From positions 7,626,001 through 7,690,000 of the forward strand of contig NZ_CP108025.1 of the NCBI RefSeq assembly GCF_041435095.1: 64,000 bases of DNA, in the 5' to 3' direction. Position numbers and translations under genes: made by a program. Positions 14,546-31,740 of the stretch are shown here, piece by piece; within the stretch, counting starts at the first letter, position 1, and each line of letters begins with the position of its first letter. Below the pieces are notes generated by a model. That model worked only from the letters and a program-made list of their open reading frames with translations. It was not told the origin of the DNA and did no database searches. Source of the stretch: Kitasatospora sp. NBC_00315 (lineage in GTDB: Bacteria; Actinomycetota; Actinomycetes; Streptomycetales; Streptomycetaceae).

Positions 14546-14549
<4 letters not shown>
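108..14549 (+). CDS. Trans-AT polyketide synthase: GNAT loading, four KS modules
   Basis: First protein of a trans-AT assembly line, 4813 aa. Domains in order: GNAT-like loading domain (about 6-205, motif PGSQGHRYGE), ACP1 (Ser262), KS1 (Cys494, His629, His666), DH1 (His966 in HRVGGEHVLP, Asp1154 in HPGMLDGALQ), KR1 (GGTGALG near 1434, Ser1563, Tyr1576), ACP2 (Ser1736), KS2 (Cys2017, His2152), KR2 (Tyr2895), ACP3 (Ser3049), KS3 (Cys3306, but Asn3444 replaces the first catalytic His), DH2 (His3601; Asp3776 lacks the usual Gln/His four residues later), ACP4 (Ser3925), KS4 (Cys4196), ACP5 (Ser4717, GLTS). No AT domain is present; post-KS linkers end in YPFAR-like motifs. ATG 108 is chosen because the GNAT fold begins just after it and GGGGAAGG lies upstream; an in-frame start also exists at 15. 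KR2 followed by KS3-DH2 is a split dehydrating bimodule. The C-terminal acidic helix resembles a docking tail. The stop overlaps the NRPS start (GTGA). Inferred product: a short, partly unsaturated acyl chain from an acetyl-type starter. Confidence 0.93.
3213..3257 (+). repeat. 15-bp tandem repeat inside DH1 (3 copies)
   Basis: Three copies of GAGCTGGTGTCGTAC (third copy with CTG to CGG) lie head to tail in frame and encode a repeated ELVSY segment. They sit between the two catalytic motifs of DH1, most likely in a surface loop. Confidence 0.9.
5478..5549 (+). repeat. 24-bp tandem repeat in the ACP2-KS2 linker (3 copies)
   Basis: Three 24-bp units begin GCCCCCGAGGTCGTG and encode the repeated linker APEVVSAP. 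They fall in the Ala/Pro-rich segment between ACP2 and KS2, where length variation should be tolerated. Confidence 0.9.
7527..7571 (+). repeat. 9-bp tandem repeat in the KS2-KR2 linker (5 copies)
   Basis: Five copies of GCCGTACCT (the last two degenerate) encode Ala-Val-Pro repeats just after the YPFAR-like end of the KS2 linker. An APV/APA-rich stretch precedes them. This marks the flexible hinge before KR2. Confidence 0.9.
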
Positions 14550-23784
<9,235 letters not shown>

Positions 23785-23788
<4 letters not shown>

Positions 23789-25671
23789 CCTCGGTGTACG
23801 TGTTTCCCGGCCAGGGATCGCAGCGCAGGGGCATGGGACAGGGCCTGTTCGACCGGTTCCCCGCCCTGGTGGCGCAGGCCGACGACCTCCTCGGCCGCTC
23901 ACTGCGGACGCTCTGCGAGGAGGACCCGGACGGCCTGCTGGGCCGCACGGAGTACACCCAGCCGGCGCTGTTCGCGGTCAGCGCCCTGCAGTACCTCGAC
24001 CGCGTCGACGGCGGGCGGGAGCGGCCCGCGGTCCTCGCCGGCCACAGCCTGGGGGAGTACGGCGCGCTGTTCGCCGCCGGGGCGTTCGACTTCGCCACCG
24101 GACTCGGCCTGGTCCGCGAGCGCGGCGCGCTGATGAGCCGGGCTCCCAGGGGCGCGATGGCCGCGGTCGTCGGCCTGGAGCAGGAGCGCGTGCGGGAGAT
24201 CCTGGCGGGGCTGCCCCACCGGACCATCGACGTCGCCAACCTCAACTCCCGCCGGCAGTGCGTCCTCTCCGGCGTCCACGACGACATCCACGCACCCGAG
24301 GTCCGCGCCGCCTGCACCGCGGCCGGCGGCAGGTTCGCCCCCCTCCGGGTGAGCGCGGCCTTCCACTCGCGTCACATGGCCGGGGTGGAGGAGGAGTTCG
24401 CCCGCCACCTGTCCACGGTCGAGCTCGGCGAACTCCACACTCCCGTGGTCGCCAACGTCACCGCCCGCCCCTACCCGACCACCGGTTACGCCGACCTGAT
24501 GATACGTCAGATATCGAGCCCGGTCCGGTGGCACGAGTCCGTCTCCTGGCTGATGGCCCAGGGACACCGCGACTTCCACGAGATCGGCCCGGGAGACGTC
24601 CTGACCAGGCTCACCGAGCAGATCGCCCAGGAGCCCTTCACGGGAGCGGAGCGGCCCCCGGTCCCGCGCCGGATGCCGCGACGGCGCGAGGTCGTCTTCA
24701 TGTACGGGGGCCAGGGCAACCAGTACCCCGCGATGGGCAGCGAACTGTACGACGCCAACCCGGCGTTCAGGGCCGCCCTGGACCGGTGCAGCGCCCTCTA
24801 CGAGGCGGCCGACGGCACCTCGCTGGTGGCCGCGATCCAGGACACCCGCGGCGGCCGGGCCTTCGACGACATCCTGCAGACGCACGCCGCCCTCTACAGC
24901 ATCGGGTGGAGCCTCACCGAGGCCCTGCGCGCGGACGGCTTCACGCCCGACGCCGTCGTCGGCCACAGTCTGGGCGAGTACGTCGCCGCCACCGTCGCCG
25001 GGGCGATGTCCCTGGAGGACGGCCTGGACCTCGTCATGAAACAGGCCCACCTGGTGAAGCAGCACTGCCGCACCGGCGGGATGCTCAGCGTCCTCGCCGG
25101 ACCGGGCCTCTACCGAGCGCGGCCGGAGCTGTTCGCGGGACTGGCGCTGGCGGGTGTCCACCACGACGGCGGGACGACGGGGAACTTCGTCGTCAGCGGC
25201 AGTGCCGATCGGCTGGCCGAGGCGCGGGCCCTGCTGGACGAGGAGGGGGTGACCACCGCCCGGCTGCCCGTGCGGTACGCCTTCCACTCGGAGCTGATCG
25301 ACGACATCCGGCACGAGTGCCACGAGATGGGCCGGGCCGTCGCGGTGCGCAGGCCCGAACTGCCCGTCCACTCGGCGGCCTGCGCGGGGCCGCTGCGGGA
25401 GGACGCGGCCGAGCGCTGGGGCCCGTACGTCTGGGACGTGATCCGCGGCACGGCGCGCTTCGACACGATGATGGCCACCTCGTTCCCCCGGCCCGAGCGC
25501 CACTGGTTCGTCGACCTCAGCCCCGGCGGATCCCTCGCCGGCCTCCTCGGACACGGGTACGGGCCCGACCACCGAGGGGCTTTCGCCATCGACCGGTTCA
25601 CCTCCGACACCGCGTCGATGCGGCGACTGAGGGAGGGCCTGCGCTCCGTGCGCGACAGCCGGGGAGCCTGA
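23785..25671 (+). CDS. Tandem trans-acting acyltransferase (AT-AT)
   Basis: Stand-alone protein of 628 aa with two AT domains that serves the AT-less PKS. AT1 (about 1-290) has GQGSQ, nucleophile Ser88 in GHSLGEY, ERGALM with the Arg that binds the malonyl carboxylate, and AFH near its end. AT2 (about 305-620) has GQGNQ, Ser395 in GHSLGEY and AFHS, but the Arg position reads Gln (VMKQAHLV). In characterised trans-AT systems one tandem domain loads malonyl units and the other is a proofreading acyl hydrolase. The residue pattern suggests AT1 is the malonyl transferase and AT2 the hydrolase-like partner (inference). Its ATG overlaps the NRPS stop, so it is the third gene of the rightward operon. 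It may also charge the stand-alone ACPs of the leftward operon. Confidence 0.9.
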
Positions 25672-25820
25672 GCCCGTGCTCCCGGCCGGGTGCACCGCCA
25701 CCGCCGGCCCGACCGCCTCACGACGGCACCGGTCGGCGATCACCGGATCGGCGATGGCGGCAGGTCGGTTCCGGCCCGTCGGTTCGCCGGGCCGGGGCGC
25801 GACAGTCGAGCGCCGGTCGA

Positions 25821-25853
25821 GGCCGCTCCGCCCCACTCGGCGCGGAGCGGGCC
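25821..25853 (-). terminator. Hairpin after the leftward operon
   Basis: GGCCGCTCCGC (25821-25831) pairs with GCGGAGCGGGCC (25842-25853) with one bulged base and a 10-base loop. It sits 2 bases beyond the stop of the last leftward gene, in the 184-base convergent gap that also follows the AT-AT gene. There is no U tract, as is usual in streptomycetes. Confidence 0.55.
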
Positions 25854-25855
25854 GG

Positions 25856-26794
25856 TCAGCACGACTCGAAGCGCTCCCGGAGGAAGCGGGCCGCCTGGAG
25901 GACGGCGGTGCGGGCGGCGTCGACGGTGCCGGTCATCGCGAAGAAGCCGTGGGCCATGCCGGGGTAGCGGGTGAGTTCCACCGGCACCCCGGCGGCGGCC
26001 AGCCGCGCGGCGTACGCCTCGCCCTGGTCGCGCAGCGGATCGTACTCGGCGGTGAGCACCAGGGCCGGGGGCAGCCCGGCCAGGTCGGCCGCCCGGAGCG
26101 GGGAGGCCAACGGGTGCTCGGCGTCCGCCGGGGCGGTCAGGTAGTGCCCGCCGTACCAGGCCACCGAGTGGCGGTTGAACAGCCAGGGGTCGGCGTTGTC
26201 GCGCATCGACGCGTCTTCGGCCAGTTGGTCGGTGTTGGGGTAGACCAGCACCTGCCCGGCCGGCGTGAGCTCGCCCTCGGCGCGGGCGATCAGGGTCACC
26301 GCGGCGGCGAGGTTGCCGCCGGCGCTGTCGCCCCCGACCGCGAGCCTGGCCGGGTCGGCGCCCAACTCCTCGGCGTGGTCGGCGACCCAGCGCAGCGCCG
26401 CGTGGCAGTCGTGCACCGCCGCCGGGAACGGGTGCTCGGGAGCGAGCCGGTAGCCGACGGTGACGACCAGGCAGCCGGCCTCCGCGGCGAGGTCCCGGCA
26501 GAGCCCGTCGGCGGTGTCGATGCTGCCGAGGGTCCACCCGCCGCCGAAGTAGTACAGCAGCGCGGGCAGTGGCCGCTCCGCGCTCGGCCGGTAGACCCGG
26601 ACCGGAAGCTCGCCACCGGGCCCGGGCAGGTGCAGGTCGGTCACCTCGTGCAGGGCGCGGGGGCTGCCGGCCGCGGCCCGGATCGAGGCCAGGTCGGCTG
26701 CTCTGGCCTGCTCCACCGACAGGGTGTAGAGGGGGGCCGCGCCGCTGCGGGCGCGCTGCTCGCGCAGGGTCTGGAGCTGGGGGTGCAGGGGCAT
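25856..26794 (-). CDS. HSL-family alpha/beta hydrolase (esterase)
   Basis: 312 aa, hormone-sensitive-lipase family. The nucleophile Ser lies in GGDSAGGN, the acid in the AEYDPLRD segment and the His in GMAHGFF. The oxyanion-hole motif is YYFGGGW, where most members have HGGG. It could hydrolyse an ester or thioester, or act in release or editing of a cluster intermediate, but nothing in the sequence fixes the substrate. ATG at 26794 is preferred because CGGAG lies 10 bases upstream; an in-frame ATG at 26836 has no visible ribosome site. It is the last gene of the leftward block, separated from the PPTase gene by 123 bases that contain a G-rich motif, so it may have its own expression level. 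It could also be an unrelated border gene. Confidence 0.85.
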   Translation of the reverse strand: MPLHPQLQTLREQRARSGAAPLYTLSVEQARAADLASIRAAAGSPRALHEVTDLHLPGPGGELPVRVYRPSAERPLPALLYYFGGGWTLGSIDTADGLCRDLAAEAGCLVVTVGYRLAPEHPFPAAVHDCHAALRWVADHAEELGADPARLAVGGDSAGGNLAAAVTLIARAEGELTPAGQVLVYPNTDQLAEDASMRDNADPWLFNRHSVAWYGGHYLTAPADAEHPLASPLRAADLAGLPPALVLTAEYDPLRDQGEAYAARLAAAGVPVELTRYPGMAHGFFAMTGTVDAARTAVLQAARFLRERFESC

Positions 26795-26885
26795 GGCGGT
26801 GCTGCTCCGATCAACGGATCGTCGGGCGTCGGGCATCAGAGGGCCGGGGCGGCCGGCCCGGGGCGGCCGGCCGGCCGGGTGATTC

Positions 26886-26912
26886 GGGTTCGGGTTCGGG
26901 GTTGGGGTTGGG
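26886..26912 (+). other. G-quadruplex-type G-run cluster
   Basis: Five runs of 3-4 G separated by TTC or TT occur on the plus strand in the gap between the esterase start and the PPTase stop. This fits the (G3+N1-7)4 pattern. For leftward transcription the G-rich strand is the template, so it could pause polymerase between the two genes. The effect is inferred. Confidence 0.6.
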
Positions 26913-26917
26913 TACGG

Positions 26918-27655
26918 CTACGGGTACGAGCACGGGACGGCGGGTGACGGCGTGCTACGACCCGGCCAGGTCCATCGGCCCACCGTGACCCGGAAGGCCC
27001 CGGTGCCGGACAGGGCGACGGCCGCGCGATAGCCGGGGGGCGCGGCGACGTCGGCGACCCGGTAGTCCCGCGACCAGCTGTCGGCGGGGTGATCGGTGCT
27101 CCCGGCGCCGCCGTCGAGCAGCGGTATCCGCAGGCCCTGGGTCAGACGGCCGCCGTGCGCCTTGACCAGGGCCTCCTTGCGGGCCCAGAGCCGGGCGAAG
27201 CGCTCGGCCCGGCTGTCGGGGCCGTCCGCCGTCCGCACGAAGCGGGCCTCCTCGGGCGGGAAGTAGCGCTCCGCCATCGCGGTGGCGTCCAGCCGTGGAA
27301 GCACCCGTTGGACGTCCACGCCGACCCGGCGCGAGGAGCAGAGCGCGACCATGGCGACGCTGCCCGAGTGGGAGAGGTTGACCTCGGCCCCGGTGAAGGG
27401 GCCGGCCAGCTCGGGCTTGCCGTGCGGGCCCCGCCGCCACCGGATCTCCTCCGGCGCGACCCCCAGCCGCCGGGCGACGAGGTGGCGGACCGCGCCGTGG
27501 GCGAGGACGAACCGGCGGCGGTCGTCGGCCGAGCGGCAGGCCTCGGCGCGCCGCCGCTCCTCCGGGTCCAGCACGGCGAGCAGGCCCGCCAGGGCCGCTC
27601 CGGGCCACTGGTCCGGCACCAGCCACAGCCGGACCGTGTCCGGGGCGCCGGTCAC
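26918..27655 (-). CDS. Sfp-type 4'-phosphopantetheinyl transferase
   Basis: 245 aa. It transfers the phosphopantetheine arm from CoA to the Ser of carrier proteins. Family motifs are PHGKPEL, NLSHSG, GVDVQ (Mg-binding Asp) and FARLWARKEALVKAHG (W-x-x-K-E-A). The length and motif order fit the Sfp class used for PKS/NRPS carriers rather than AcpS. The cluster contains five ACPs in the PKS, two PCPs in the NRPS and three or four free ACPs as likely clients. The GTG start (VTGAPDTV) overlaps the stop of the aminotransferase gene (GTGA), so translation is probably coupled. No tailoring role is expected. Confidence 0.93.
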   Translation of the reverse strand: MTGAPDTVRLWLVPDQWPGAALAGLLAVLDPEERRRAEACRSADDRRRFVLAHGAVRHLVARRLGVAPEEIRWRRGPHGKPELAGPFTGAEVNLSHSGSVAMVALCSSRRVGVDVQRVLPRLDATAMAERYFPPEEARFVRTADGPDSRAERFARLWARKEALVKAHGGRLTQGLRIPLLDGGAGSTDHPADSWSRDYRVADVAAPPGYRAAVALSGTGAFRVTVGRWTWPGRSTPSPAVPCSYP

Positions 27656-29007
27656 CCGGCAACCGTCGTCGCCGCCGGGGCCCCCCGGTCCGCGGGGGCC
27701 GCCGCCAGGCCCGGGTCCGACGGCTCCGCCCGCTCCCTGACCAGCCGGGCGAGGCGGCGCACGCCCTCCTCGATCTGCTCCGGCTCCAGCGCGCTGCAGG
27801 ACAGCCGCAGGGCGCGCCGGCCGCCGTCGCCACCGTGGAAGAAGCTCATCGGGGTCCACAGCACCCCGTAGTCGCGGCCGGAGATCTCCAGAAGGCTCTC
27901 GTCGGCGGTCAGCGGCACGTCGACCACTGCGAAGAAGCCGCCGTCCGGCGCGTTCCAGCGCACCCTCGGCTCGTCGGCGAAGGAGTGCTCCAGGGCCGCC
28001 AGCAGGGTGCGCAGGTTGCGGCGGTAGAACCGGATCTTCCCGGTGACCGCGGTACGGAGGCTGCAGCCGGACTCGACCAGGAACCCGCCGACCAGGGCCT
28101 GCGCGATCGGCGAGGTGTTCACCGTGAGCAGGCTCTTCACGGTGGACAGCTCCTCCGCGAGCAGCGCGCGCCCGCCCTGACCGTCCATCACGACCTGGTC
28201 GGCGACCAGGAATCCGATCCGGGCACCGGGGAAGCAGGACTTGGCGAAGGAGCCGAGGTAGACCACCCGCTGATCCGTGTCCAGCGCCTTGAGCGTGGGC
28301 CGGGGCTCGTCGTCGAGCCCGAACAGCCCGTACGGGTCGTCCTCCAGGAGCAACAGGTCGGCCTCCGCCGCCACGTCGAGCAGGCGTCGCCGGGCCGCCA
28401 CCGGCATCGAGACCCCGGACGGGTTGGCGAAGTTCGGCACCAGGTACAGGGCGCGCGGACGGCGGCCACCGGCCCGGACGGCGCGGGCGACGGCGAGCAC
28501 CGTCTCCGGGTCGAGGCCGTCCGCCGTCTCCGGCACCGGTACCACCTCGATGCCGAGCAGCCGGGCCGCCCCGGTGAACCCGACGTAGCAGGGCTCGACG
28601 GCGAGCACCACGTCGCCCGGCCCCGCGCACAGCCCGCGCAGCGCGATGACCATGGCCTCCTGGGCGCCGGTGGTGACCATCACGGCCCGCTCCGGCACCT
28701 CGATCCCCTCGTCCAGGCGGAGCATCCGGGCGATCAGCGCGCCGAGGTGGCCGTTGGTCCGGCCGTACTGCAGCAGTTGGCGCTGCCGCTGCTCCGCGTC
28801 GAGGCCGAGCCCCTCCAGATGGGTGAGGTAGGACCGCAGGTAGCGGTCCAGGTCGTCGGTGGTGTGGAAGCCGTCGTGGGGGCGTCCGGCCGCCAGCGAG
28901 ACGGCGTCGGGGAAGCGAGCCGAGACCTCGTTCAGGAAGTTCATCGACGCCGACGCGGGGTCGGAGACGGACGTGTGCAGGTCCTCGCGTGCCAGAAGTG
29001 TCGCCAT
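27652..29007 (-). CDS. hpgT: PLP aminotransferase, HpgT-like
   Basis: 451 aa fold-type I PLP aminotransferase related to the MocR/2-aminoadipate branch. PLP Lys is in GSFAKSCFPGARIGF, the Asn/Pro pair in VPNFANPSG, the Asp of LLLEDDPYG binds the pyridine nitrogen, and a late Arg occurs in ALRLSCS. Next to hydroxymandelate oxidase and in the same operon as 4-hydroxymandelate synthase, the obvious role is HpgT: amination of 4-hydroxybenzoylformate to 4-hydroxyphenylglycine, often with tyrosine as donor, which regenerates 4-hydroxyphenylpyruvate. That role comes from context plus family resemblance; another 2-oxo acid substrate is possible. The ATG lies 2 bases after the oxidase stop. The C-terminal Ala/Pro-rich tail is not part of the fold. 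Confidence 0.82.
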   Translation of the reverse strand: MATLLAREDLHTSVSDPASASMNFLNEVSARFPDAVSLAAGRPHDGFHTTDDLDRYLRSYLTHLEGLGLDAEQRQRQLLQYGRTNGHLGALIARMLRLDEGIEVPERAVMVTTGAQEAMVIALRGLCAGPGDVVLAVEPCYVGFTGAARLLGIEVVPVPETADGLDPETVLAVARAVRAGGRRPRALYLVPNFANPSGVSMPVAARRRLLDVAAEADLLLLEDDPYGLFGLDDEPRPTLKALDTDQRVVYLGSFAKSCFPGARIGFLVADQVVMDGQGGRALLAEELSTVKSLLTVNTSPIAQALVGGFLVESGCSLRTAVTGKIRFYRRNLRTLLAALEHSFADEPRVRWNAPDGGFFAVVDVPLTADESLLEISGRDYGVLWTPMSFFHGGDGGRRALRLSCSALEPEQIEEGVRRLARLVRERAEPSDPGLAAAPADRGAPAATTVAG

Positions 29008-29009
29008 CG

Positions 29010-30338
29010 TCAGACCGTCCCTCGTGTCCCTGTGCCGCGTGCGAACGCGACCGCGGACCGGTCGACGGCCGCCAGGGCCGGTCGTCCGGTGAGTGCCATG
29101 GTGTGGGCCAGCTCCGCGGTCGCCAGGCCCAGCACCCCGGCGACCCCGGTGGCGCCGTCCGCGGCCAGGCCCCAGAGGACCGGGCGGCCGAGCAGGACGG
29201 CCCGGGCGCCCAGCGCGAGCGCCGCGAAGGCGTCGGCGCCGCTGCGGACCCCGCCGTCGAAGAGCACCGGGCAGGGTGCGGTCCCGACCGCGTCCACCAC
29301 CTCGGTCAGGGCCTCCAGGCTCGCCGCCGCGCCGTCGAGCTGGCGGCCGCCGTGGTTGGAGACCACGATCGCGTCAACCCCGTGTTCCACGGCCAGGGCG
29401 GCGTCCTCGGCGGTGAGGATGCCCTTCAGGACCAGCGGCAGCTCGCTGCGCCCGCGCAGCCAGGCCAGGTCGGCCCAGGTCACCGAGGGGTCGACGGCCT
29501 CCGCGGTGTGCACCGCCAGGGCGGAGCGACCGGCGTCGGAGCGGTGGGCGGACGCCATCAGCGCCGGGTCGAGGTTCACGGCACGGATGCCGGACGGGAT
29601 CGCGAAGCCGTTGCGGGCGTCCCGGTGGCGCCGTCCCAGCTGCGGCGCGTCCACGGTCAGGACGATCGCGCGGTAGCCAGCCCCGGCGGCCCGGTCGACC
29701 AGCCCGGCCAGGACCTCGCGGCGGCGCAGCCAGTAGAGCTGGAGCCACAGTGGTCCGGTGGCCTCGGCGGCGATCTCCTCCAGCGTGCGGCTGGCGAAGA
29801 CGCTGACCACGTAGAGCGCTCCGGCCGCCCCGGCGCCGCGGGCGGTGGCGACCTCGCCGTCGGGGTGCACCAGCCGGTGGTAGGCGGTGGGCGCGATGCC
29901 CACCGGGGTGGCCAGCCGGGCGCCGAGGAGTTCCGCCCCGGTGTCGCAGGCGGAGACGTCGACCAGGACCCGCGGCCGCAGCGTCACCCGGGCGAAGGCG
30001 CGCCGGTTGGCGGCGACGGTGCGCTCGGCTCCGGCACCGCCCTCGACGAAGTCCCAGACCTGGTGGTCGAGCCGGCGCCGGGCCGGAGCCTGGTAGTCCT
30101 CGATGCGGAGCGGGGCCGGCCCGGTGTCGGTCGGCACCGTGTCCGTCGGAGTGGTGCGCATCCGAGGGGTGTCCATCGGAACGGTGTCCATCAGCACTGT
30201 GTCCATCAGCACTGTGTCCACGGCATTGGTGTCCACGGAGATAGCTTCCGTGGCGATGGCGTCCATGGAACCTGTGTCCACGGACACGCTCGTCGTCGAG
30301 GCCGTGGACACGGGCGGGATGTTCACGGGCGCGGTCAC
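29010..30338 (-). CDS. hmo: FMN-dependent 4-hydroxymandelate oxidase
   Basis: 442 aa, member of the FMN alpha-hydroxy-acid oxidase family (glycolate oxidase, lactate oxidase, Hmo). Catalytic features: the PTAYHRLVHPDGE segment, LQLYW, LTVDAPQLGRRHRD, LKGILTAEDA (FMN Lys), and VSNHGGRQLDGAAAS with catalytic His and substrate Arg, then FDGGVRSG and GRPVLWGLA at the FMN phosphate. It should oxidise (S)-4-hydroxymandelate to 4-hydroxybenzoylformate, feeding the aminotransferase downstream or the TPP enzyme pair upstream. The GTG start overlaps the preceding stop (GTGA). This start gives an N-terminal extension of about 70 residues rich in Val/Met-Asp-Thr repeats before the family core begins near RIEDYQAPARRRLDH. 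A later Met within the repeat could be the true start. Confidence 0.88.
   Translation of the reverse strand: MTAPVNIPPVSTASTTSVSVDTGSMDAIATEAISVDTNAVDTVLMDTVLMDTVPMDTPRMRTTPTDTVPTDTGPAPLRIEDYQAPARRRLDHQVWDFVEGGAGAERTVAANRRAFARVTLRPRVLVDVSACDTGAELLGARLATPVGIAPTAYHRLVHPDGEVATARGAGAAGALYVVSVFASRTLEEIAAEATGPLWLQLYWLRRREVLAGLVDRAAGAGYRAIVLTVDAPQLGRRHRDARNGFAIPSGIRAVNLDPALMASAHRSDAGRSALAVHTAEAVDPSVTWADLAWLRGRSELPLVLKGILTAEDAALAVEHGVDAIVVSNHGGRQLDGAAASLEALTEVVDAVGTAPCPVLFDGGVRSGADAFAALALGARAVLLGRPVLWGLAADGATGVAGVLGLATAELAHTMALTGRPALAAVDRSAVAFARGTGTRGTV
30184..30228 (-). repeat. 15-bp tandem repeat in the hmo N-terminus
   Basis: Two exact copies of GTGTCCATCAGCACT (plus-strand sense) and a third related unit, with more degenerate copies across roughly 30124-30290. 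Read on the coding strand they give repeated V-D-T-x-L-M-D-T segments ahead of the oxidase core. Confidence 0.85.
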
Positions 30339-31414
30339 CTGGGCACCCCGCCGTCGCCGTCCAGGTCGTCCAGGTCGTCCAGGCCGTGCAGGCCGTGCAG
30401 GTCGTCCAGGCTCACCGTGGCGAGCGAGAGCCGGCGTGCTCCGGCGTCGTAGTCGGCCAGCAGCAGTCGGTGCGGTCCGGCCGGCGGTTCGGCCAGTTCG
30501 CCGGCCAGCTCCCACCACACGCCGGTGCCGGGCTGCCCGGTGTCGGCGAGCCGCAGACCCTCCGGCCACCGGTGGGCGGCACCGACCGCCGCCGTCGCGC
30601 CGAGGATCGCGGTCACCGTCGCCGGGTCGTCGCGGAGCGGGTCGTCGCGGAGCAGGTCGTCACCGAGCGGGTCGTCGCGGAGCAGGCCGAGCCGGCCGAG
30701 TTCGGTGGCTAGCGCCGCCGCGGGGGAGCCGATGGAGGCGTCCGCGGAGGACACGGTGGAGCAGTCCGCGGGCAGGGTCCGCGTGGCGGCCCGCGAGATC
30801 CTGGCCACCCGCTCTCCCGGCAGCGGTTCGCCGAACAGCAGCGCCACGCCGCGGCTCCCGGTCGGCATGTTGACCGGGACCCCGGGGTCGTAGGGCAGCG
30901 AGTCCTGTTCGACCACCAGCAGCAGCGCTCGGCGGAGCCCGCCGGAGCGTGCGTAGGCGTCGACCAGCCGCAGCGCGGTGAACGCGCTCGCCGGGCCCTG
31001 GTCGCTGACCGCGAAGGCCATCGGAGTACCGGGGCAGACATGGCTCAGGTAGGTGGTCGTGGCGCGGCCCGGGGTGATGTCGGGCACCGAGTACGCGAGC
31101 ACCAGCAGGTCGACCGACTCACCCGCGGGCACGGTCGCGCGGATCAGCGCCTCGGCCATCTCCCCGTAGACCTGGCCGCCACGGTGCACGGCGTCGGGGC
31201 CCAGGGCGCCGGGGTCGAGTTCGCGTCCGTACGGGCGCAGCAGGTCGGTCAGGTAGCGCCGCAGGCGCCCGGTGTGGACGGGGTCGGCGGCCAGCGCCGC
31301 CGGGTGCGGGAAGGCCAGCCGAACGGCGCCGCGGATCCCCCAGGAGGGCGAGGGCCCGTCAGCGGCTGCTCCGGCGTCCGCCGCGCCGGCCGGTACGAAG
31401 GTACGCATCGTCAC
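30335..31414 (-). CDS. KAS III-like thiolase-fold protein lacking the active Cys
   Basis: 359 aa, thiolase-fold protein related to 3-oxoacyl-ACP synthase III. Where the family has its nucleophilic Cys, the sequence reads FAVSDQGPASAF, so Ser/Asp replace it. NMPTGSRGVALLFGE matches the usual region after the active site, but the later His and Asn of a functional KAS III are not evident. It probably does not condense acyl groups; it may be a structural partner of the active KAS III two genes upstream, like KS-beta beside KS-alpha (inference). GTG 31414 overlaps the ACP stop; ATG 31408 (MRTFVPAG) is an alternative. The protein carries Asp/Leu-rich repeats, one internal (RDDPLGDD type) and one at the C-terminus (LDDL/LHGL type). 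Confidence 0.72.
   Translation of the reverse strand: MTMRTFVPAGAADAGAAADGPSPSWGIRGAVRLAFPHPAALAADPVHTGRLRRYLTDLLRPYGRELDPGALGPDAVHRGGQVYGEMAEALIRATVPAGESVDLLVLAYSVPDITPGRATTTYLSHVCPGTPMAFAVSDQGPASAFTALRLVDAYARSGGLRRALLLVVEQDSLPYDPGVPVNMPTGSRGVALLFGEPLPGERVARISRAATRTLPADCSTVSSADASIGSPAAALATELGRLGLLRDDPLGDDLLRDDPLRDDPATVTAILGATAAVGAAHRWPEGLRLADTGQPGTGVWWELAGELAEPPAGPHRLLLADYDAGARRLSLATVSLDDLHGLHGLDDLDDLDGDGGVPR
30358..30410 (-). repeat. 9-bp repeat at the C-terminus of the KAS III-like gene
   Basis: Degenerate copies of CCAGGTCGT/CCAGGCCGTG run to near the stop codon and encode a Leu-Asp-Asp/Leu-His-Gly tail. Related 12-15 bp repeats lie inside the same gene around 30634-30690. Confidence 0.75.
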
Positions 31415-31707
31415 GCTTCCGGGAGCAGGTTCCCGGCGACGTAGTCGGCGAGGGAGCCGACCGTGCCGAAGTCGTCCCGGCCGAGCTCCTCGACGCTGAT
31501 CTCCACGTCCAGGTGTTCCTCCAGCTCCAGGATGAGTTCGAGGCCGCTGGTCGAACTCATCCCGAGGGCCTCCATCAGCGTGGTGTCGGCCGTGGCCCCG
31601 GTCACCTCGCGCTTGAGCACGTGCGGGAGCAGGGCGCAGATGCCGTCGACCAACTGCTCGCGCAGGGCCGGGTCGATGGCTGGGAGGGCGGTGTCCCGCT
31701 CCGTCAT
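31411..31707 (-). CDS. Acyl carrier protein (discrete)
   Basis: 98 aa discrete carrier protein. Four-helix pattern with the attachment motif written LGMSSTSGLEL: the second Ser aligns with the phosphopantetheine Ser, and the usual preceding Asp is Ser here. AAGGA lies about 6 bases before the ATG, and 33 bases separate it from the KAS III stop. It sits between the active KAS III and the KAS III-like protein, so it is the likely acyl donor or acceptor for that pair. Its stop overlaps the next start (GTGA). Confidence 0.88.
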   Translation of the reverse strand: MTERDTALPAIDPALREQLVDGICALLPHVLKREVTGATADTTLMEALGMSSTSGLELILELEEHLDVEISVEELGRDDFGTVGSLADYVAGNLLPEA

Positions 31708-31740
31708 CGTGGATCCTTCGGTGGTGGGTGGGGTGGTGGA

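Noticed and set aside
29010..30338. Reading the hydroxymandelate oxidase as lactate or glycolate oxidase
   Set aside because: Family motifs alone allow it, but co-occurrence with hmaS and an HpgT-like aminotransferase in one operon makes the Hmo role far more likely.
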